Positions 8,355-21,400 of a DNA stretch of 64,000 bases are shown one piece after another (position 1 is the stretch's first letter; each line of letters opens with the position of its first letter). Under the pieces are notes generated by a model that saw nothing but the letters and a program-made list of their open reading frames with translations, was not told where the DNA came from and did not search any database. Source of the stretch: Mycobacterium bohemicum DSM 44277 (GTDB lineage: Bacteria; Actinomycetota; Actinomycetes; Mycobacteriales; Mycobacteriaceae); assembly GCF_001053185.1 (NCBI RefSeq), contig NZ_CSTD01000001.1, positions 2,063,009-2,127,008 on the forward strand, given 5' to 3'. Both the position numbers and the translations under genes were made by a program.

Positions 8355-9830
8355 ATGACCATGGCTGACTCCGTCGACACGAACGCGTTGTCCGACACGC
8401 TCGGGCCTGTCGACTATCTGCTCCACCGGGGCGAAGCCAACCCCCGGACCCGGTCGGGGATCATGGCGCTGGAGCTCTTGGACACCACGCCGGACTGGGC
8501 GCGATTCCGGACCCGGTTCGAGAACGCCTCCCGCAAGGTGCTGCGGCTGCGGCAGAAGGTCGTCGTGCCGACCCTGCCGACGGCCTCGCCGCGGTGGGTG
8601 GTCGACCCCGATTTCAACCTCGACTTCCACGTCCGCCGCGTCCGGGTGTCCGAGCCGGGCACGCTGCGCGAGGTGTTCGACCTGGCGGAGCTGATCCTGC
8701 AGTCGCCGATGGACATCTCGCGGCCGCTCTGGACGGCCACCCTGGTCGAGGGTCTCGCCGACGGCAGGGCCGCGACGCTGCTGCACGTCAGCCACGCCGT
8801 GACCGACGGCCTCGGCGGGGTGGAGATGTTCGCGGAGATCTACGACCTGGAGCGCGACCCGCCGGCCAAGCCGACGCCCCCGGTGCCCATTCCGCAGGAC
8901 CTGACGCCGAACGACCTGATGCGCCAGGGCATCAACCGCCTGCCCATCGCCGTCGTCAACGGCGTCATGGGCGCGGTGGCCGGGGCGGCGTCCGTGGCCG
9001 GACGCGCGGTGCTCGAACCCGCGTCGACGGTGTCGGGGTTGGTGAACTATGCGCTCTCGGGCGCGCGGGTGATGAACCGGGCCGCCGAGCCGTCGCCCCT
9101 GCTGCGGCGGCGCAGCCTGGCCACGCGCACCGAGGCGATCGACATCCCGCTCTCCGACTTGCACAGGGCGGCCAAGGCCGGCGGCGGCTCGATCAACGAC
9201 GCCTACCTGGCAGGCCTCTGCGGCGCCCTGCGGCGCTACCACGAGGCGTGGGGCGTGCCGATCAGCACGCTGCCGATGGCCGTTCCGGTGAGCCTGCGGG
9301 CCGACGCCGACACCGCCGGCGGCAACCGGTTCACCGGTGTGAACCTCGCGGCGCCGGTGGGCACAGCCGACCCGGTGTCGCGGATGAAGAAGATCCGCGC
9401 GCAGATGACCCAGCGCCGCGACGAGCCCGCGATGAACATCGTCGGTTCCATCGCGCCGGTGCTCAGCGTCCTGCCTTCCGCCATCCTCGAGGGCATCACC
9501 GGCTCGGTGATCGGCTCCGACGTGCAGGCCAGCAACGTCCCCGTCTACCCGGGCGACACCTACATCGCCGGGGCAAAGATCTTGCGGCAGTACGGCATCG
9601 GGCCGCTGCCCGGCGTCGCGATGATGGTGGTGCTCATCTCCCGCGGCGGGTGGTGCACCATCACCGTCCGCTACGACCGGGCGTCGGTCCGCAACGAACC
9701 GCTGTTCGCCCAGTGCCTGCTGGAGGGATTCGACGAGATCCTGGCGCTCGCCGGCGACCCGGCCCCGCGGGCGGTGCCCGCGTCGTTCAGCGAACCGGCG
9801 GCCGTGTCGCGGTCGGCGGCGGGATCATGA
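8355..9830 (+). CDS. Wax ester synthase/diacylglycerol acyltransferase (WS/DGAT, Rv2484c-like)
   Basis: A 491-residue enzyme of the bifunctional WS/DGAT family, which esterifies diacylglycerol or fatty alcohols with acyl-CoA to make storage lipid. Seen: the opening DTLGPVDYLLHRGE (14-27), the catalytic-region segment LHVSHAVTDGLGGVEMF (about 138-154), NDAYLAGLCGALRRYH, and the C-terminal PLPGVAMMVVLISRGG with VRYDRASV. The usual HHxxxDG motif reads SHAVTDG: the second, catalytic His is kept and the first is Ser. The length equals that of Rv2484c as I recall it. The start may be ATG 8355 or ATG 8361. It overlaps the next gene by ATGA, so lipQ-WS/DGAT-plsC-plsB2 probably form a lipid operon. 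Confidence 0.88.
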   Translation: MTMADSVDTNALSDTLGPVDYLLHRGEANPRTRSGIMALELLDTTPDWARFRTRFENASRKVLRLRQKVVVPTLPTASPRWVVDPDFNLDFHVRRVRVSEPGTLREVFDLAELILQSPMDISRPLWTATLVEGLADGRAATLLHVSHAVTDGLGGVEMFAEIYDLERDPPAKPTPPVPIPQDLTPNDLMRQGINRLPIAVVNGVMGAVAGAASVAGRAVLEPASTVSGLVNYALSGARVMNRAAEPSPLLRRRSLATRTEAIDIPLSDLHRAAKAGGGSINDAYLAGLCGALRRYHEAWGVPISTLPMAVPVSLRADADTAGGNRFTGVNLAAPVGTADPVSRMKKIRAQMTQRRDEPAMNIVGSIAPVLSVLPSAILEGITGSVIGSDVQASNVPVYPGDTYIAGAKILRQYGIGPLPGVAMMVVLISRGGWCTITVRYDRASVRNEPLFAQCLLEGFDEILALAGDPAPRAVPASFSEPAAVSRSAAGS

Positions 9831-11539
9831 CCGCGTCCGACGAAAAGCAGCCGCCCGCCGCCGACATGCGATTGCCGGGTTCGGTCGCCGAGATCATGGC
9901 CAGCCCCCCTGGTCCCCGGATCGGCGCGTTCTTCGACCTGGACGGCACGCTGGTCGCCGGGTTCACCGCGGTCATCCTGACCCAGGAGCGCCTGCTGCGC
10001 CGCGACATGGGCGTGGGCGAGTTGTTCGGCATGATCCAGGCGGGGCTGAGCCACACCCTGGGCCGCATCGAGTTCGAGGACCTGATCGGCAAGGCCGCCG
10101 CGGCGCTGGCCGGGCGGCTGATCGATGACCTCGAGGAGATCGGCGAGCGGCTGTTCGTGCAACGCATCGAGTCGCGCATCTACCCCGAGATGCGCGAGCT
10201 GGTGCGGGCCCACGTCGCCCGCGGCCACACCGTCGTGCTGAGCTCGTCGGCGCTGACCATCCAGGTCAATCCGGTGGCGCGCTTCCTGGGCATCTCCAAC
10301 ATGCTCACCAACAAGTTCGAGACCACCGAGGACGGGATGCTCACCGGTGGCGTGGAGAAGCCGATCCTGTGGGGCCCCGGGAAGGCCGCCGCGGTGCAGC
10401 GGTTCGCCACCGAACACGGCATCGACCTCAAGGACAGCTACTTCTACGCCGACGGCGACGAGGATGTCGCCCTGATGTATCTGGTCGGCAACCCGCGGCC
10501 GACCAACCCCGAAGGGAAGATGGCCGCCGTCGCCAAGCGCCGCGGCTGGCCGATCCTGCGGTTCAACAGCCGCGGTCCGGTGGGCCTGCGGCGCCAGATC
10601 CGGACGCTGGCCGGGTTCGGGTCGGTCTTCCCGGTGGCGGCGGGGGCGGTCGGCATCGGCATGCTGACCCGCAGCCGCCGGCGCGGCGTCAACTTCTTCA
10701 CCTCCACGTTCTCCCAGATGTTGCTGGCGACAACGGGAGTGCAGCTCAACGTCATCGGCAGGGAGAACCTGACAGCGCAGCGCCCGGCGGTGTTCATCTT
10801 CAACCACCGCAACCAGGTCGACCCGGTGATCACCGGCGCTCTGGTGCGCGACAACTGGACCGCCGTGGGCAAGAAGGAACTGGCCAAGGACCCGATCATG
10901 GGCACGATCGGCAGGGCGATGGACGCCGCGTTCATCGATCGCGACGATCCGGCGTCCGCGGTGGAGTCGCTGCACCAGGTGGAAGAGCTTGCCAGAAAGG
11001 GGCTTTCGATCGTGATCGCCCCCGAGGGCACCCGCATCGACACCACCGAGGTCGGTCCGTTCAAGAAGGGCGCGTTCCGCATCGCGATGGCCGTGGGCAT
11101 CCCGATCGTGCCGATCGTCATCCGCAACGCCGAGATCGTCGCGGCCCGCAACTCCACGACCATCAACCCCGGCACGGTCGACGTCGCGGTGTTCCCGCCG
11201 ATCTCGGTCCGGGACTGGACGGTCGAGACCCTGCCGGAGCGCATCGCCGAGGTGCGTCAGCTATATCTGGACACGCTGGCGAACTGGCCGGCTGGCGAGT
11301 TGCCCAAGATCGGCCCGTACGCGAAGAAGGCGGGCAAGGCCACGAAACAGTCGCCCGCCGCGAAAAAGACTGCCGCTAAGAAGGTGGCCCCCAAAAAGGC
11401 TGTCGCCAAGAAGGTTCCGGCCAAGAAGGTTCCGGCCAAGAAGGCGCCGGCCAAGGCGGCCCGCAAAGCGGTGGCGAATAAGGCGGCGACCAAGGCGGCC
11501 CCGGACAACGCCGCCGAAACCCCCGGCGAGCGGCCATGA
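9827..11539 (+). CDS. plsC: Bifunctional HAD-family phosphatase / 1-acylglycerol-3-phosphate acyltransferase (PlsC, Rv2483c-like)
   Basis: A 570-residue two-domain enzyme. The N-terminal half is a HAD-IB (SerB-like) hydrolase: [11 protein letters not shown] (36-46), [11 protein letters not shown] and [18 protein letters not shown]. The C-terminal half is a PlsC acyltransferase with NHRNQVD (an NHx4D motif, about residue 326) and IVIAPEGTR (about 398-406). It should convert lysophosphatidate to phosphatidate and may remove a phosphate from an unknown substrate. The last 70 residues are a Lys/Ala/Pro tail with AKKVP repeats. It starts inside the previous stop (ATGA at 9827-9830) and ends inside the plsB2 start. 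Confidence 0.9.
   Translation: MTASDEKQPPAADMRLPGSVAEIMASPPGPRIGAFFDLDGTLVAGFTAVILTQERLLRRDMGVGELFGMIQAGLSHTLGRIEFEDLIGKAAAALAGRLIDDLEEIGERLFVQRIESRIYPEMRELVRAHVARGHTVVLSSSALTIQVNPVARFLGISNMLTNKFETTEDGMLTGGVEKPILWGPGKAAAVQRFATEHGIDLKDSYFYADGDEDVALMYLVGNPRPTNPEGKMAAVAKRRGWPILRFNSRGPVGLRRQIRTLAGFGSVFPVAAGAVGIGMLTRSRRRGVNFFTSTFSQMLLATTGVQLNVIGRENLTAQRPAVFIFNHRNQVDPVITGALVRDNWTAVGKKELAKDPIMGTIGRAMDAAFIDRDDPASAVESLHQVEELARKGLSIVIAPEGTRIDTTEVGPFKKGAFRIAMAVGIPIVPIVIRNAEIVAARNSTTINPGTVDVAVFPPISVRDWTVETLPERIAEVRQLYLDTLANWPAGELPKIGPYAKKAGKATKQSPAAKKTAAKKVAPKKAVAKKVPAKKVPAKKAPAKAARKAVANKAATKAAPDNAAETPGERP
11405..11449. repeat. 15-bp coding repeats for the AKKVP tail of PlsC
   Basis: Three adjacent units, GCCAAGAAGGTTCCG twice and then a GCGCCG-ending variant (11405-11419, 11420-11434, 11435-11449), encode [15 protein letters not shown] within the lysine-rich tail. 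Such repeats can vary in copy number. Confidence 0.8.
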
Positions 11540-13890
11540 CCCAAACGGCCGCCGACACCAGCGCGGTCCTGACTGCGCACGACTCGCTGGTGCTGGCGTC
11601 CATGGAGTCTGCGATCGAAAAGGACTTGGTCACAGCCTGGTTGGAGCGGCAGCGCGCCGCCAACCCGGACGCCGAAGTCGACGTGCTCGAGCTGCCGCAG
11701 CCCGACGCGCCGGCGAGCGAGCTGGCCGCCCTGGCGGCGCGGCTGGAAGTCGGTGAGGACCGTTCGATCGTTCCGGTGCGGGTGTTCTGGCTGCCGCCCG
11801 CGGACCGCGGCCGGATCGCCAAGGTCGCCGGGCTGCTGCCCGGCCGGGATCCCTACCACCCCAACGAGCGCCGGCAACGAGAGATCCTGCGCGCGGCGCC
11901 CCATCGGGCGCGGGTGGTCGCCGGCGAGCCGGCCACGGTGTCCGAACTCCGCCGGCAGTGGCGCGACACCACCGTCGGGCAGGACAACACGGACTTCGCG
12001 CAGTTCGTCATCCGGCGCGCGATCCTGGCGATGGAACGCGTCGAGTACCGAATCCTGGGGCCGCAGTACAAGTCTCCGCGACTGGTGAAGCCCGAGATCA
12101 TCGCCTCCGCGCGGTTTCGCGCCGGGCTGAAGAAGATTCCCGGCGCCACGGTCGAGGAAGCCGGCAAGATGCTCGACGAGCTCGCCACCGGGTGGAGCAG
12201 GGTGTCGGTCGACCTCGTCGGCGTGCTCGGCCGGGCGATCAGCCGTGGCTTCGACCCCGAGATCGACTACGACGAATACCAGATCGCCGCGATGCGCGCC
12301 GGACTGGATGCCCACCCCGCCGTCCTGCTGTTCTCCCACCGGTCCTACATCGACGGCGCCGTGGTGCCGGTGGCGATGCAGGAGAACAGGTTGCCGCCGG
12401 TGCACGTGTTCGCCGGCATCAACCTGTCGTTCGGGGCGATGGGGCCGCTGCTGCGCCGCTCGGGCGTCATCTTCATCCGGCGCAACATCGCCGACAATCC
12501 CCTCTACAAGTACGTCCTGCGCGAATACGTCGGCTACATCGTGGAAAAGCGCTTCAACCTCAGCTGGTCCATCGAGGGCACCCGCTCACGCACCGGCAAG
12601 ATGCTGCCGCCCAAGCTCGGACTGCTGGCGTACGTGGCCGACGCCTACCTGGACGGTCGCAGCGAAGACATTCTGCTGCAACCGGTTTCGATCAGCTTCG
12701 ACCAGCTGCACGAGACCGCGGAGTACGCCGCCTACGCGCGCGGCGGCGAGAAGACGCCCGAGGGGCTGGGCTGGCTGTACAACTTCATCAGGGCGCAGGG
12801 GGAGCGCAACTACGGCAAGATCTACGTGCGGTTCCCCGAGGCCGTCTCGATGCGCCAGTACCTGGGTGCCCCGCACGGCCCGATCGCCCAGGATCAAGAC
12901 GCCAAACGCCTTGCGCTGCAGAAGATGTCGTTTGAGGTCGCGTGGCGCATCCTGCAGTCGACGCCGGTCACCGCGACGGGACTGGTGTGCGCGTTGCTGC
13001 TCACCACCCACGGCGCGGCGTTGACGCTGTCTCAGCTGCACCACACCCTGCAGGACTCCCTGGACTACCTCGAGCGCAAGCAGACCCCGATGTCGACCAG
13101 CGCGCTGCGGCTGCGCACCCGCGAGGGGGTCCGCGCGGCGGTGGATGCGTTGTCCAACGGCCACCCGATCACCCGGGTCGACGGCGGGCGGGAACCGGTG
13201 TGGCTGATCGGCCCGAACGAGCAGCACGCGGCGGCCTTCTACCGCAACTCGGTGATCCACGCCTTCCTGGAGACCTCGATCGTCGAGCTGGCCCTGGCGC
13301 ACGCCGGCCGCGCCGACGGTGACCGCATGGAGGCGTTCTGGGCCCAGGCCATGCGGCTGCGCGACCTGCTCAAGTTCGAGTTCTACTTCGCCGACTCGGC
13401 GGCGTTCCGCGACCACATCGCCGAAGAGATGGCGTGGCACGACGACTGGCGGTCCCACGTCGCCGCGGGCGCCGACGATATCGACGCGATGCTGTTCGCC
13501 AAGCGCCCGCTGATGTCCGACGCGATGTTGCGGGTGTTCTTCGAGGCTTACGAGATCGTCGCCGACGTGTTGCGCGACGCGCCGGCCGACATCGGCGAGA
13601 AAGAGCTGACCGACCTGGCCCTGGGGGTCGGCCGGCAATACGTGGCGCAGACCCGGGTCCGCAGCAGCCAGTCGGTGTCGACGCTGCTGTTCGCCACCGC
13701 GCGCCAGGTCGTCGTCGACCAGAACCTCATCGCGCCCGCCGCGGACCTCGCCGAACGACGCACCGCGTTTCGCCGGGAGCTGCGCGACATCCTGCGCGAC
13801 TGCGATCACATCGGCCGGATCGCCCGCAATCAGTTCGTCGCCCGCGAGGCCAGGGCGCGCCTGGCCGGCCCGGACAACCAGGTCCTGTAG
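11536..13890 (+). CDS. plsB2: Glycerol-3-phosphate 1-O-acyltransferase PlsB2
   Basis: A 784-residue membrane-associated enzyme that acylates glycerol-3-phosphate, the first step of phospholipid and triacylglycerol synthesis. The acyltransferase blocks are in order: [16 protein letters not shown] (HxxxxD, about residue 270), [12 protein letters not shown] (about 313), [20 protein letters not shown] (about 350) and [15 protein letters not shown]. The large C-terminal region follows the E. coli PlsB pattern. The ATG at 11536 overlaps the stop of the PlsC gene, which makes the product's next acylation, so the pair is likely co-translated. The length matches mycobacterial PlsB2. Confidence 0.92.
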   Translation: MTQTAADTSAVLTAHDSLVLASMESAIEKDLVTAWLERQRAANPDAEVDVLELPQPDAPASELAALAARLEVGEDRSIVPVRVFWLPPADRGRIAKVAGLLPGRDPYHPNERRQREILRAAPHRARVVAGEPATVSELRRQWRDTTVGQDNTDFAQFVIRRAILAMERVEYRILGPQYKSPRLVKPEIIASARFRAGLKKIPGATVEEAGKMLDELATGWSRVSVDLVGVLGRAISRGFDPEIDYDEYQIAAMRAGLDAHPAVLLFSHRSYIDGAVVPVAMQENRLPPVHVFAGINLSFGAMGPLLRRSGVIFIRRNIADNPLYKYVLREYVGYIVEKRFNLSWSIEGTRSRTGKMLPPKLGLLAYVADAYLDGRSEDILLQPVSISFDQLHETAEYAAYARGGEKTPEGLGWLYNFIRAQGERNYGKIYVRFPEAVSMRQYLGAPHGPIAQDQDAKRLALQKMSFEVAWRILQSTPVTATGLVCALLLTTHGAALTLSQLHHTLQDSLDYLERKQTPMSTSALRLRTREGVRAAVDALSNGHPITRVDGGREPVWLIGPNEQHAAAFYRNSVIHAFLETSIVELALAHAGRADGDRMEAFWAQAMRLRDLLKFEFYFADSAAFRDHIAEEMAWHDDWRSHVAAGADDIDAMLFAKRPLMSDAMLRVFFEAYEIVADVLRDAPADIGEKELTDLALGVGRQYVAQTRVRSSQSVSTLLFATARQVVVDQNLIAPAADLAERRTAFRRELRDILRDCDHIGRIARNQFVAREARARLAGPDNQVL

Positions 13891-13919
13891 TCGACGGCGC
13901 CCGCCCATACCCTGGGTAC

Positions 13920-15993
13920 ATGACCGTTGCCCGGGCCGCCGGTGAGGCTGCCGGCGAATCCACCGCCGCGGCGCCCGGCGTGGCCCCGCCCAAGCGTCGC
14001 ACGCCGATATGGCCGGTGCTGATCGGTGTCGGGGTGCTGGCCGGTTGCACCGCGGCCGGCATCGGCGCCCTCTCGCTCGCCGACGCGCTGACCGCCACGG
14101 GTCTGCCCGATCCGGGGCCGGCCACCACGCTGGGGCTGCCGTTCGTCCGGGCCGCGGGGGAGATCGCCGCCGTGCTGGCCGTCGGGTCGTTCCTGTTCGC
14201 GGCGTTCATGGTTCCGCCGCAGCCCACCGGCGTCCTCGACGCCGGCGGATACCGCGCGCTGAGGCTTGGCACCGTGGCGTCGGGCGCGTGGGCGGTGTGC
14301 GCCGCCCTGCTGGTTCCGCTGACCGTGTCCGATGTGTCCGGCCATCGCCTGCTCGACCACCTCAACCCGGTGCAGATCTGGTCGGTGGCCGGCCTGATCA
14401 ACACGGCCTCCGCGTGGCGCTGGACCGCCGTGCTGGCCGCGATCGTGACGCTGGCGAGCCTGTCGGTGCTGCGCTGGTCCTGGACTCCGCTGCTGCTCCT
14501 CGCCTCGGTGGTCACGCTCATCCCGCTCGGCCTGACCGGCCACTCGTCGGCCGGCGGCTCGCACGACCTGGCCACCAACGGCCTGCTCATCCACCTCGTC
14601 GCCGCCAGCCTGTGGGCCGGAGGCCTGCTGGCGCTGCTCGCGCACGCGCTGCGCGGCGGTGATCACCTCGGCCTGGCCGCGCGGCGCTTCTCGGGCGTCG
14701 CGCTGTGGTGCTGGGTCGCGATGGCGCTCAGCGGGGTCGTCAACGCCTGGGTGCGGATCCTGCCGTCCGAACTGCTGAGCACCGCCTATGGCCGGCTGGT
14801 GGTGGCGAAGTTCGTTGCCCTGTGCCTGCTGGGAATCCTCGGCTGGCGCCAGCGGCGGGTGGCCGTCGCCGGGCTGCAGGCCGACCCCGGCCCGCCGCGC
14901 CCTGACCCGGCTCGCGCTGAGCGAGGCCACCATTTTCGGGCTCACCTTCGGCATTGCCGTCGGCCTGGGCCGCACCGCGCCGCCCCCGCCGCCCAACCCG
15001 CTGCCCTCGATCGCCGAAGCCGAGATCGGCTACGACTTCGACGGGCCGCCCACCGTCGCGCGCATCCTGTTCGACTGGCGCTTCGACCTGATCTTCGGGA
15101 CGGCGGCGATCGTGTTCGCCGCCCTGTACGCGGCGGCGGTGCTGCGGTTGCGCCGCCGCGGCGACCGCTGGCCGCCGGGCCGGACGACGGCGTGGCTGCT
15201 GGGCTGCCTGACCTTGCTGTTCGTCACGTCCTCGGGCGTCGGTCGCTACATGCCGGCGATGTTCAGCATGCACATGATCGCCCACATGGCGCTGTCCATG
15301 CTGGTCCCGATCCTGCTGGTGCTGGGCGCCCCGGTCAGCCTCGCACTGCGGGCGCTGCCGGCCGCGGGCCGTGACGACCCGCCCGGGATGCGGGAATGGC
15401 TGCTGGCCGCCCTGCACAGCCGCTACTCGCGATTCGTCACCAACCCCGTGGTGGCCACGGTGCTGTTCGTCGCCGGGTTCTACGGGCTGTACCTGTCGAG
15501 CCTCTTCGACACCGCCGTGAGCAGTCACGCCGGTCATCTGGCGATGAACATGCACTTCCTGATCAGCGGCTATGTGTTCTATTGGATCGTCATCGGGGTG
15601 GACCCGACCCCGAGACCCATCCCGCCGGTCGCCAAGGTGGGCGTCGTCTTCGCATCGCTGCCGCTGCACGCGTTCTTCGGGGTGGTGATGATGGAGACCC
15701 GACGCGTCCTCGGCGCGTCCTACTACCGTTCGCTCGGGTTCGGCTGGCATACCGACCTGCTCGGCGACCAGCGGTTGGGGGGCGGGATCGCATGGGCAGC
15801 AGGCGAGATACCGCTCGTCATCGTGATGCTCGCGCTGCTGGTGCAGTGGGCGCGCAGCGACGAGCGGACCGCCCGGCGGCTGGACCGCGCCGCCGACCGC
15901 GACGACGACGCCCAGCTGGCCGCCTACAACGCGATGCTGTCGCAGCTGGGGCGGCGGGACGCCGCGGCCGCCGACGGCGATCCGGAGTCGTAA
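13920..15993 (+). pseudogene. CopD-CtaG fusion: copper resistance D / cytochrome c oxidase assembly membrane protein (Rv0102-like), frameshifted
   Basis: About 690 residues once corrected, with many membrane segments. The N-terminal half fits CopD (VLIGVGVLAGCTAAGIGAL, then ITVASLWAGG-type segments near SLWAGGLLALLAHAL and VALWCWVAMALSGVVNAWV). The C-terminal half is a caa3-type CtaG domain (SSGVGRYMPAMFSMHMIAHMA, with Met/His-rich helices, HAGHLAMNMHFLISGY and SLPLHAFFGVVMME). These proteins handle copper for oxidase assembly. The two halves are in different frames: after GLQADP, dropping one C of CCCC at 14885-14888 gives ADPARRALTRLALSEATIFG. In M. tuberculosis the related Rv0102 lies elsewhere; here it sits between plsB2 and ssb. 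Confidence 0.8.
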
Positions 15994-16134
15994 CGCCCGA
16001 GGCGCCCGGCGTTTGATCCACAGTCGCGCGTCGATGCACAGGCTCTCGATCGTCGTGGCCATGACTCGTTCGGTTCGTCGGTGAGCTGGCGCTCAATGGG
16101 CACCAGACACGCGCAACACGAAAGGAATGAGTCA

Positions 16135-16617
16135 ATGTTCGAAACACCGCTCACCGTGGTCGGTCACATCGTCAACAACCCCGAGCGTCGGCAGGTCGGC
16201 ACCCAGGAGGTGATCAAGTTCCGGGTCGCCAGCAATTCCCGACGACGCACCGCCGACGGCGGCTGGGAGCCGGGCAACTCGCTGTTCATCAACGTGAACT
16301 GCTGGGGGAAGCTGGTCACCGGCGTGGGCGCCGCGTTGGGCAAGGGCGCCCCGGTGATCGTCGTGGGCCACGTCTACACCAGCGAGTACGAGGACCGCGA
16401 CGGCAATCGCCGCTCGTCGCTGGAGATGCGCGCCACGTCGGTGGGCCCGGACGTGTCGCGCGCGATCGTGCGCATCGAGAGGCCCGGCTACACGGGTCCC
16501 GGCCCGGACGAGGCTTCCGCGCCGGCGGCCCCCGAAGCGCCCGAGGCCGACGCCGACGCGTCCGAGGCCGGCGAGGCCGAGCCTGCTCAGGGGGCGCGGC
16601 TGCCACTGTCGGCGTAG
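16135..16617 (+). CDS. ssb: Single-stranded DNA-binding protein, SsbB-type paralogue (Rv2478c-like)
   Basis: A 160-residue OB-fold protein. Seen: the beginning FETPLTVVGHIVNNPERRQVG (2-22), KFRVASNSRRRT, the core strand FINVNCWGKL (50-59), then GAPVIVVGHVYTSEYEDRDGNRRSSLEMRAT (76-106). The tail is Ala/Glu/Pro-rich and ends LPLSA, without the acidic DDxPF tip through which replicative SSB recruits partners. That agrees with the second mycobacterial SSB rather than the one beside rpsF. The ATG at 16135 has AAAGGA a short distance upstream; a GTG at 16081 is in frame but adds non-domain residues. Confidence 0.88.
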   Translation: MFETPLTVVGHIVNNPERRQVGTQEVIKFRVASNSRRRTADGGWEPGNSLFINVNCWGKLVTGVGAALGKGAPVIVVGHVYTSEYEDRDGNRRSSLEMRATSVGPDVSRAIVRIERPGYTGPGPDEASAPAAPEAPEADADASEAGEAEPAQGARLPLSA

Positions 16618-16705
16618 CGGGCCGCCCGGCCGTGCCTAGGATGGTCCGCGTGGTCCGCGAGATCACCAGACCAGATCACTAAGACCAGAAAGGCACACCC
16701 GCGGC

Positions 16706-18382
<1,677 letters not shown>

Positions 18383-18395
18383 TGTCAGCTCTGCC

Positions 18396-18434
18396 GCCCC
18401 GGCGAGGATGCGGCTGAGGAGCCGTAGCCGGGGC
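18396..18434 (+). terminator. Nested hairpin between ettA and gdh
   Basis: GCCCCGGC (18396-18403) pairs with GCCGGGGC (18427-18434), and an inner CGGCT-GAGG-AGCCG hairpin (18411-18424) lies within the loop. It begins 14 bases after the ettA stop and ends 46 bases before the gdh start. No U-tract follows. It may stop ettA transcription, or be a leader element of gdh. Confidence 0.5.
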
Positions 18435-18480
18435 AATAGATGGAGCAGCGTGGCACCGTCGCAAGTTGGGAGCAGTCGGC

Positions 18481-21400
18481 ATGACGATCGATCCGGGGGC
18501 AAAACAGGATCGCAAGCCGTGGACCAGCTTTGGCGAGTACCGGGACATCCCTGACTGGGTCCTGACTTCCTACATCGACAGCTATCGCGGCCCGCGGCGC
18601 GACGAGTCGGCACCCGACGACGAGCCGGGGTCGGCGACCGACGCCCCCGGCCGAAGCGTCCCCGCGGACATCGTGACTCCCGGCATGCTCGGCGCGCACT
18701 ACCGGCTCGGCGAGCACCGGCCCGACGGCGAAAGCCGCGTCGCCGTCTACCCCGCGGACCATCCGGACGGGTTCGGGCCGGCGCTGCAGGTGGTCACCGA
18801 CCACGGCGGCATGTTGCTGGACTCCGTCACCGTCCTGCTGCACCGGCTCGGCGTGCCCTATGCGGCCATCATGACCCCGGTGTTCGACGTGCGGCGCGGC
18901 CCGACGGGCGAGCTGCTCGACGTCGAACCCGTCCCGCCGGGCGCCTCGCCCTATGCGGGTGAGGCCTGGATCCACGTCCAGCTCTCAACGTCCGTCGACA
19001 GCGAGGGCCTGGCCGAGGTCGAACGGCTGCTGCCCAAGGTCCTCGCCGACGTGCAACAGGTCGGCCACGACGCCTCGGAGTTGATCTCCACCCTCTGCGA
19101 CCTGGCCGCCGAAGTGGAGGCCAATCCCGGTGGGGGCTTCTCGGCGCCCGACCGGGACGATGTCGCCGGGCTGCTGCGCTGGCTGGCCGACGGCAACTTC
19201 CTCCTCCTGGGCTACCAGCGGTGCCGGGTGCACGAAGGGCTGGTGTCACCCGACGGCGCACCCGGTCTGGGCGTCCTGCGCACCCGCACGGGCTCGCGGC
19301 CGCGGCTGACCGACGACGACAAACTGCTGGTGCTGGCCCAGTCGGTCGTGGGCAGCTACCTGCGCTACGGCGCCTACCCGTATGCGATTGCGCTCCGCGA
19401 ATACACCGCCGGCGGCGAAGTCCTCGAGCACCGCTTCGTGGGGCTGTTCACCGTCGCCGCCATGAACGCCGACGTGCTGGAAATCCCGATGATTTCCCGC
19501 CGCGTGCGCGACGCGCTCACCATGGCCGACAGCGATCCCATCCACCCCGGCCAACTGCTGCTCGACGTCATCCAGACCGTTCCGCGTTCTGAGCTGTTCA
19601 CGCTCAGCGCCGAACAGCTGCTGGCGATGGCCAAAGCCGTGGTCGACCTGGGCTCGCAGCGGCGCGCGTTGCTGTTCCTGCGGGCCGATCGGCTGCAATA
19701 TTTCGTGTCCTGTTTGGTGTACCTGCCCCGCGACCGCTACACGACCCAGGTGCGGCTGCGGATCGAGGACATCCTGGTCCGCGAGTTCGGTGGTACCCGC
19801 CTCGAATTCACCGCCCGGGTCAGTGAATCGCCTTGGGCCCTGATGCATTTCATGGTCCGGCTGCCCCAAAAAGATCAGTCGGCCGCGCCCGTCGACGTCT
19901 CCGAAGAAAACCGCATCCGCATCCAGGGGCTGCTGAGCGAAGCGGCCCGAACCTGGAACGACCGCCTGATCGGCGCGGCCGCAAGCCTTTCCGAGGGCCC
20001 GGTCTCGCTGGCCGACGCCGAGCACTACGCCACCGCCTTCCCCGAGGTCTACAAGCAGGCCGTCAGCCCCGAGGACGCCATCGCGCACATCGCGATCGTC
20101 GAAGGGCTGCAACACGGTTCGGTCAAGCTGGTGTTCGCCGAGGACGGCCGCGACGGCGCGGCCCAGCTGACCTGGTTCATGGGCGGCCGGACCGCCTCGC
20201 TGAGCCAGCTGCTGCCGATGCTGCAGAGCATGGGCGTCGAGGTGCTCGAGGAGCGGCCGTTCGAGCTCAACCGCCCCGACGGGCTGCCCGTCTGGATCTA
20301 TCAGTTCACCATCAAGACCCCGACCATCCCGCCGGCGTCGTCGGTGGACGAACGGGACGCGACCGCACAACGATTCGCCGACGCCGTCACCGCGATCTGG
20401 GAGGGCCGCGTCGAGATCGACCGGTTCAACGAGCTGGTGATGCGCGCGGGCCTGACCTGGCAGCAGGTGGTCCTGCTACGGGCCTACGCGAAATATCTAC
20501 GGCAGGCGGGATTTCCGTACAGCCAGTCCTACATCGAGTCGGTGCTGGGCGATCACCCCTCCACCGCCCGGTCGCTCGTCACGCTGTTCGAGGCCCTCTT
20601 CGACCCCCGGCCCGACCGGTCGTCGGCGAGCCGCGCAGCCCAAGCCGCGGCCACCGCGGTGGCCACCGACATCGACGCGCTGGTCGGCCTGGACACCGAC
20701 CGGATTCTGCGCGCCTTCGCCTCCCTGGTGCAGGCCACGTTGCGGACGAATTACTTTGTGACGCGCGAGGGTTCGGCGCGCCGCCGCAACGTGCTGGCCC
20801 TCAAGCTCGACGCCCAGCTCATCGACGAGCTTCCGCTGCCGCGCCCCAAGTACGAGATCTTCGTCTACTCCCCGCGCGTGGAGGGCGTGCATTTGCGGTT
20901 CGGGCCGGTGGCCCGCGGGGGCCTGCGCTGGTCGGACCGCCGCGACGACTTCCGCACCGAGATCCTGGGATTGGTGAAGGCGCAGGCGGTGAAGAACGCC
21001 GTCATCGTCCCGGTGGGCGCCAAGGGCGGTTTCGTCGTCAAGCGGCCGCCGGCGGCCACCGGCGGGCAGGCCGCCGACCGTGAGGCCACCCGCGACGAGG
21101 GGGTGGCCTGCTATCAGCTCTTCATCTCCGGGCTGCTCGACGTCACCGACAACGTCGACCACGCGACCCGCAAGGTCAGCCCGCCGCCGGAGGTGGTGCG
21201 GCGCGACGGCGACGACGCCTATCTGGTGGTCGCCGCCGACAAGGGCACCGCCACCTTCTCCGACATCGCCAACGACGTCGCCAAGTCCTACGGCTTCTGG
21301 CTGGGTGACGCCTTCGCCTCCGGCGGATCCGTCGGATACGACCACAAGGCCATGGGCATCACCGCCAAGGGCGCGTGGGAGGCCGTCAAGCGGCACTTCC

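Noticed and set aside
8594..9826. Long N-terminal extension of the plsC frame (981 residues)
   Set aside because: It is an Arg/Gly/Ala-rich shadow of the WS/DGAT gene; the HAD domain begins right after ATG 9827, which overlaps the previous stop.
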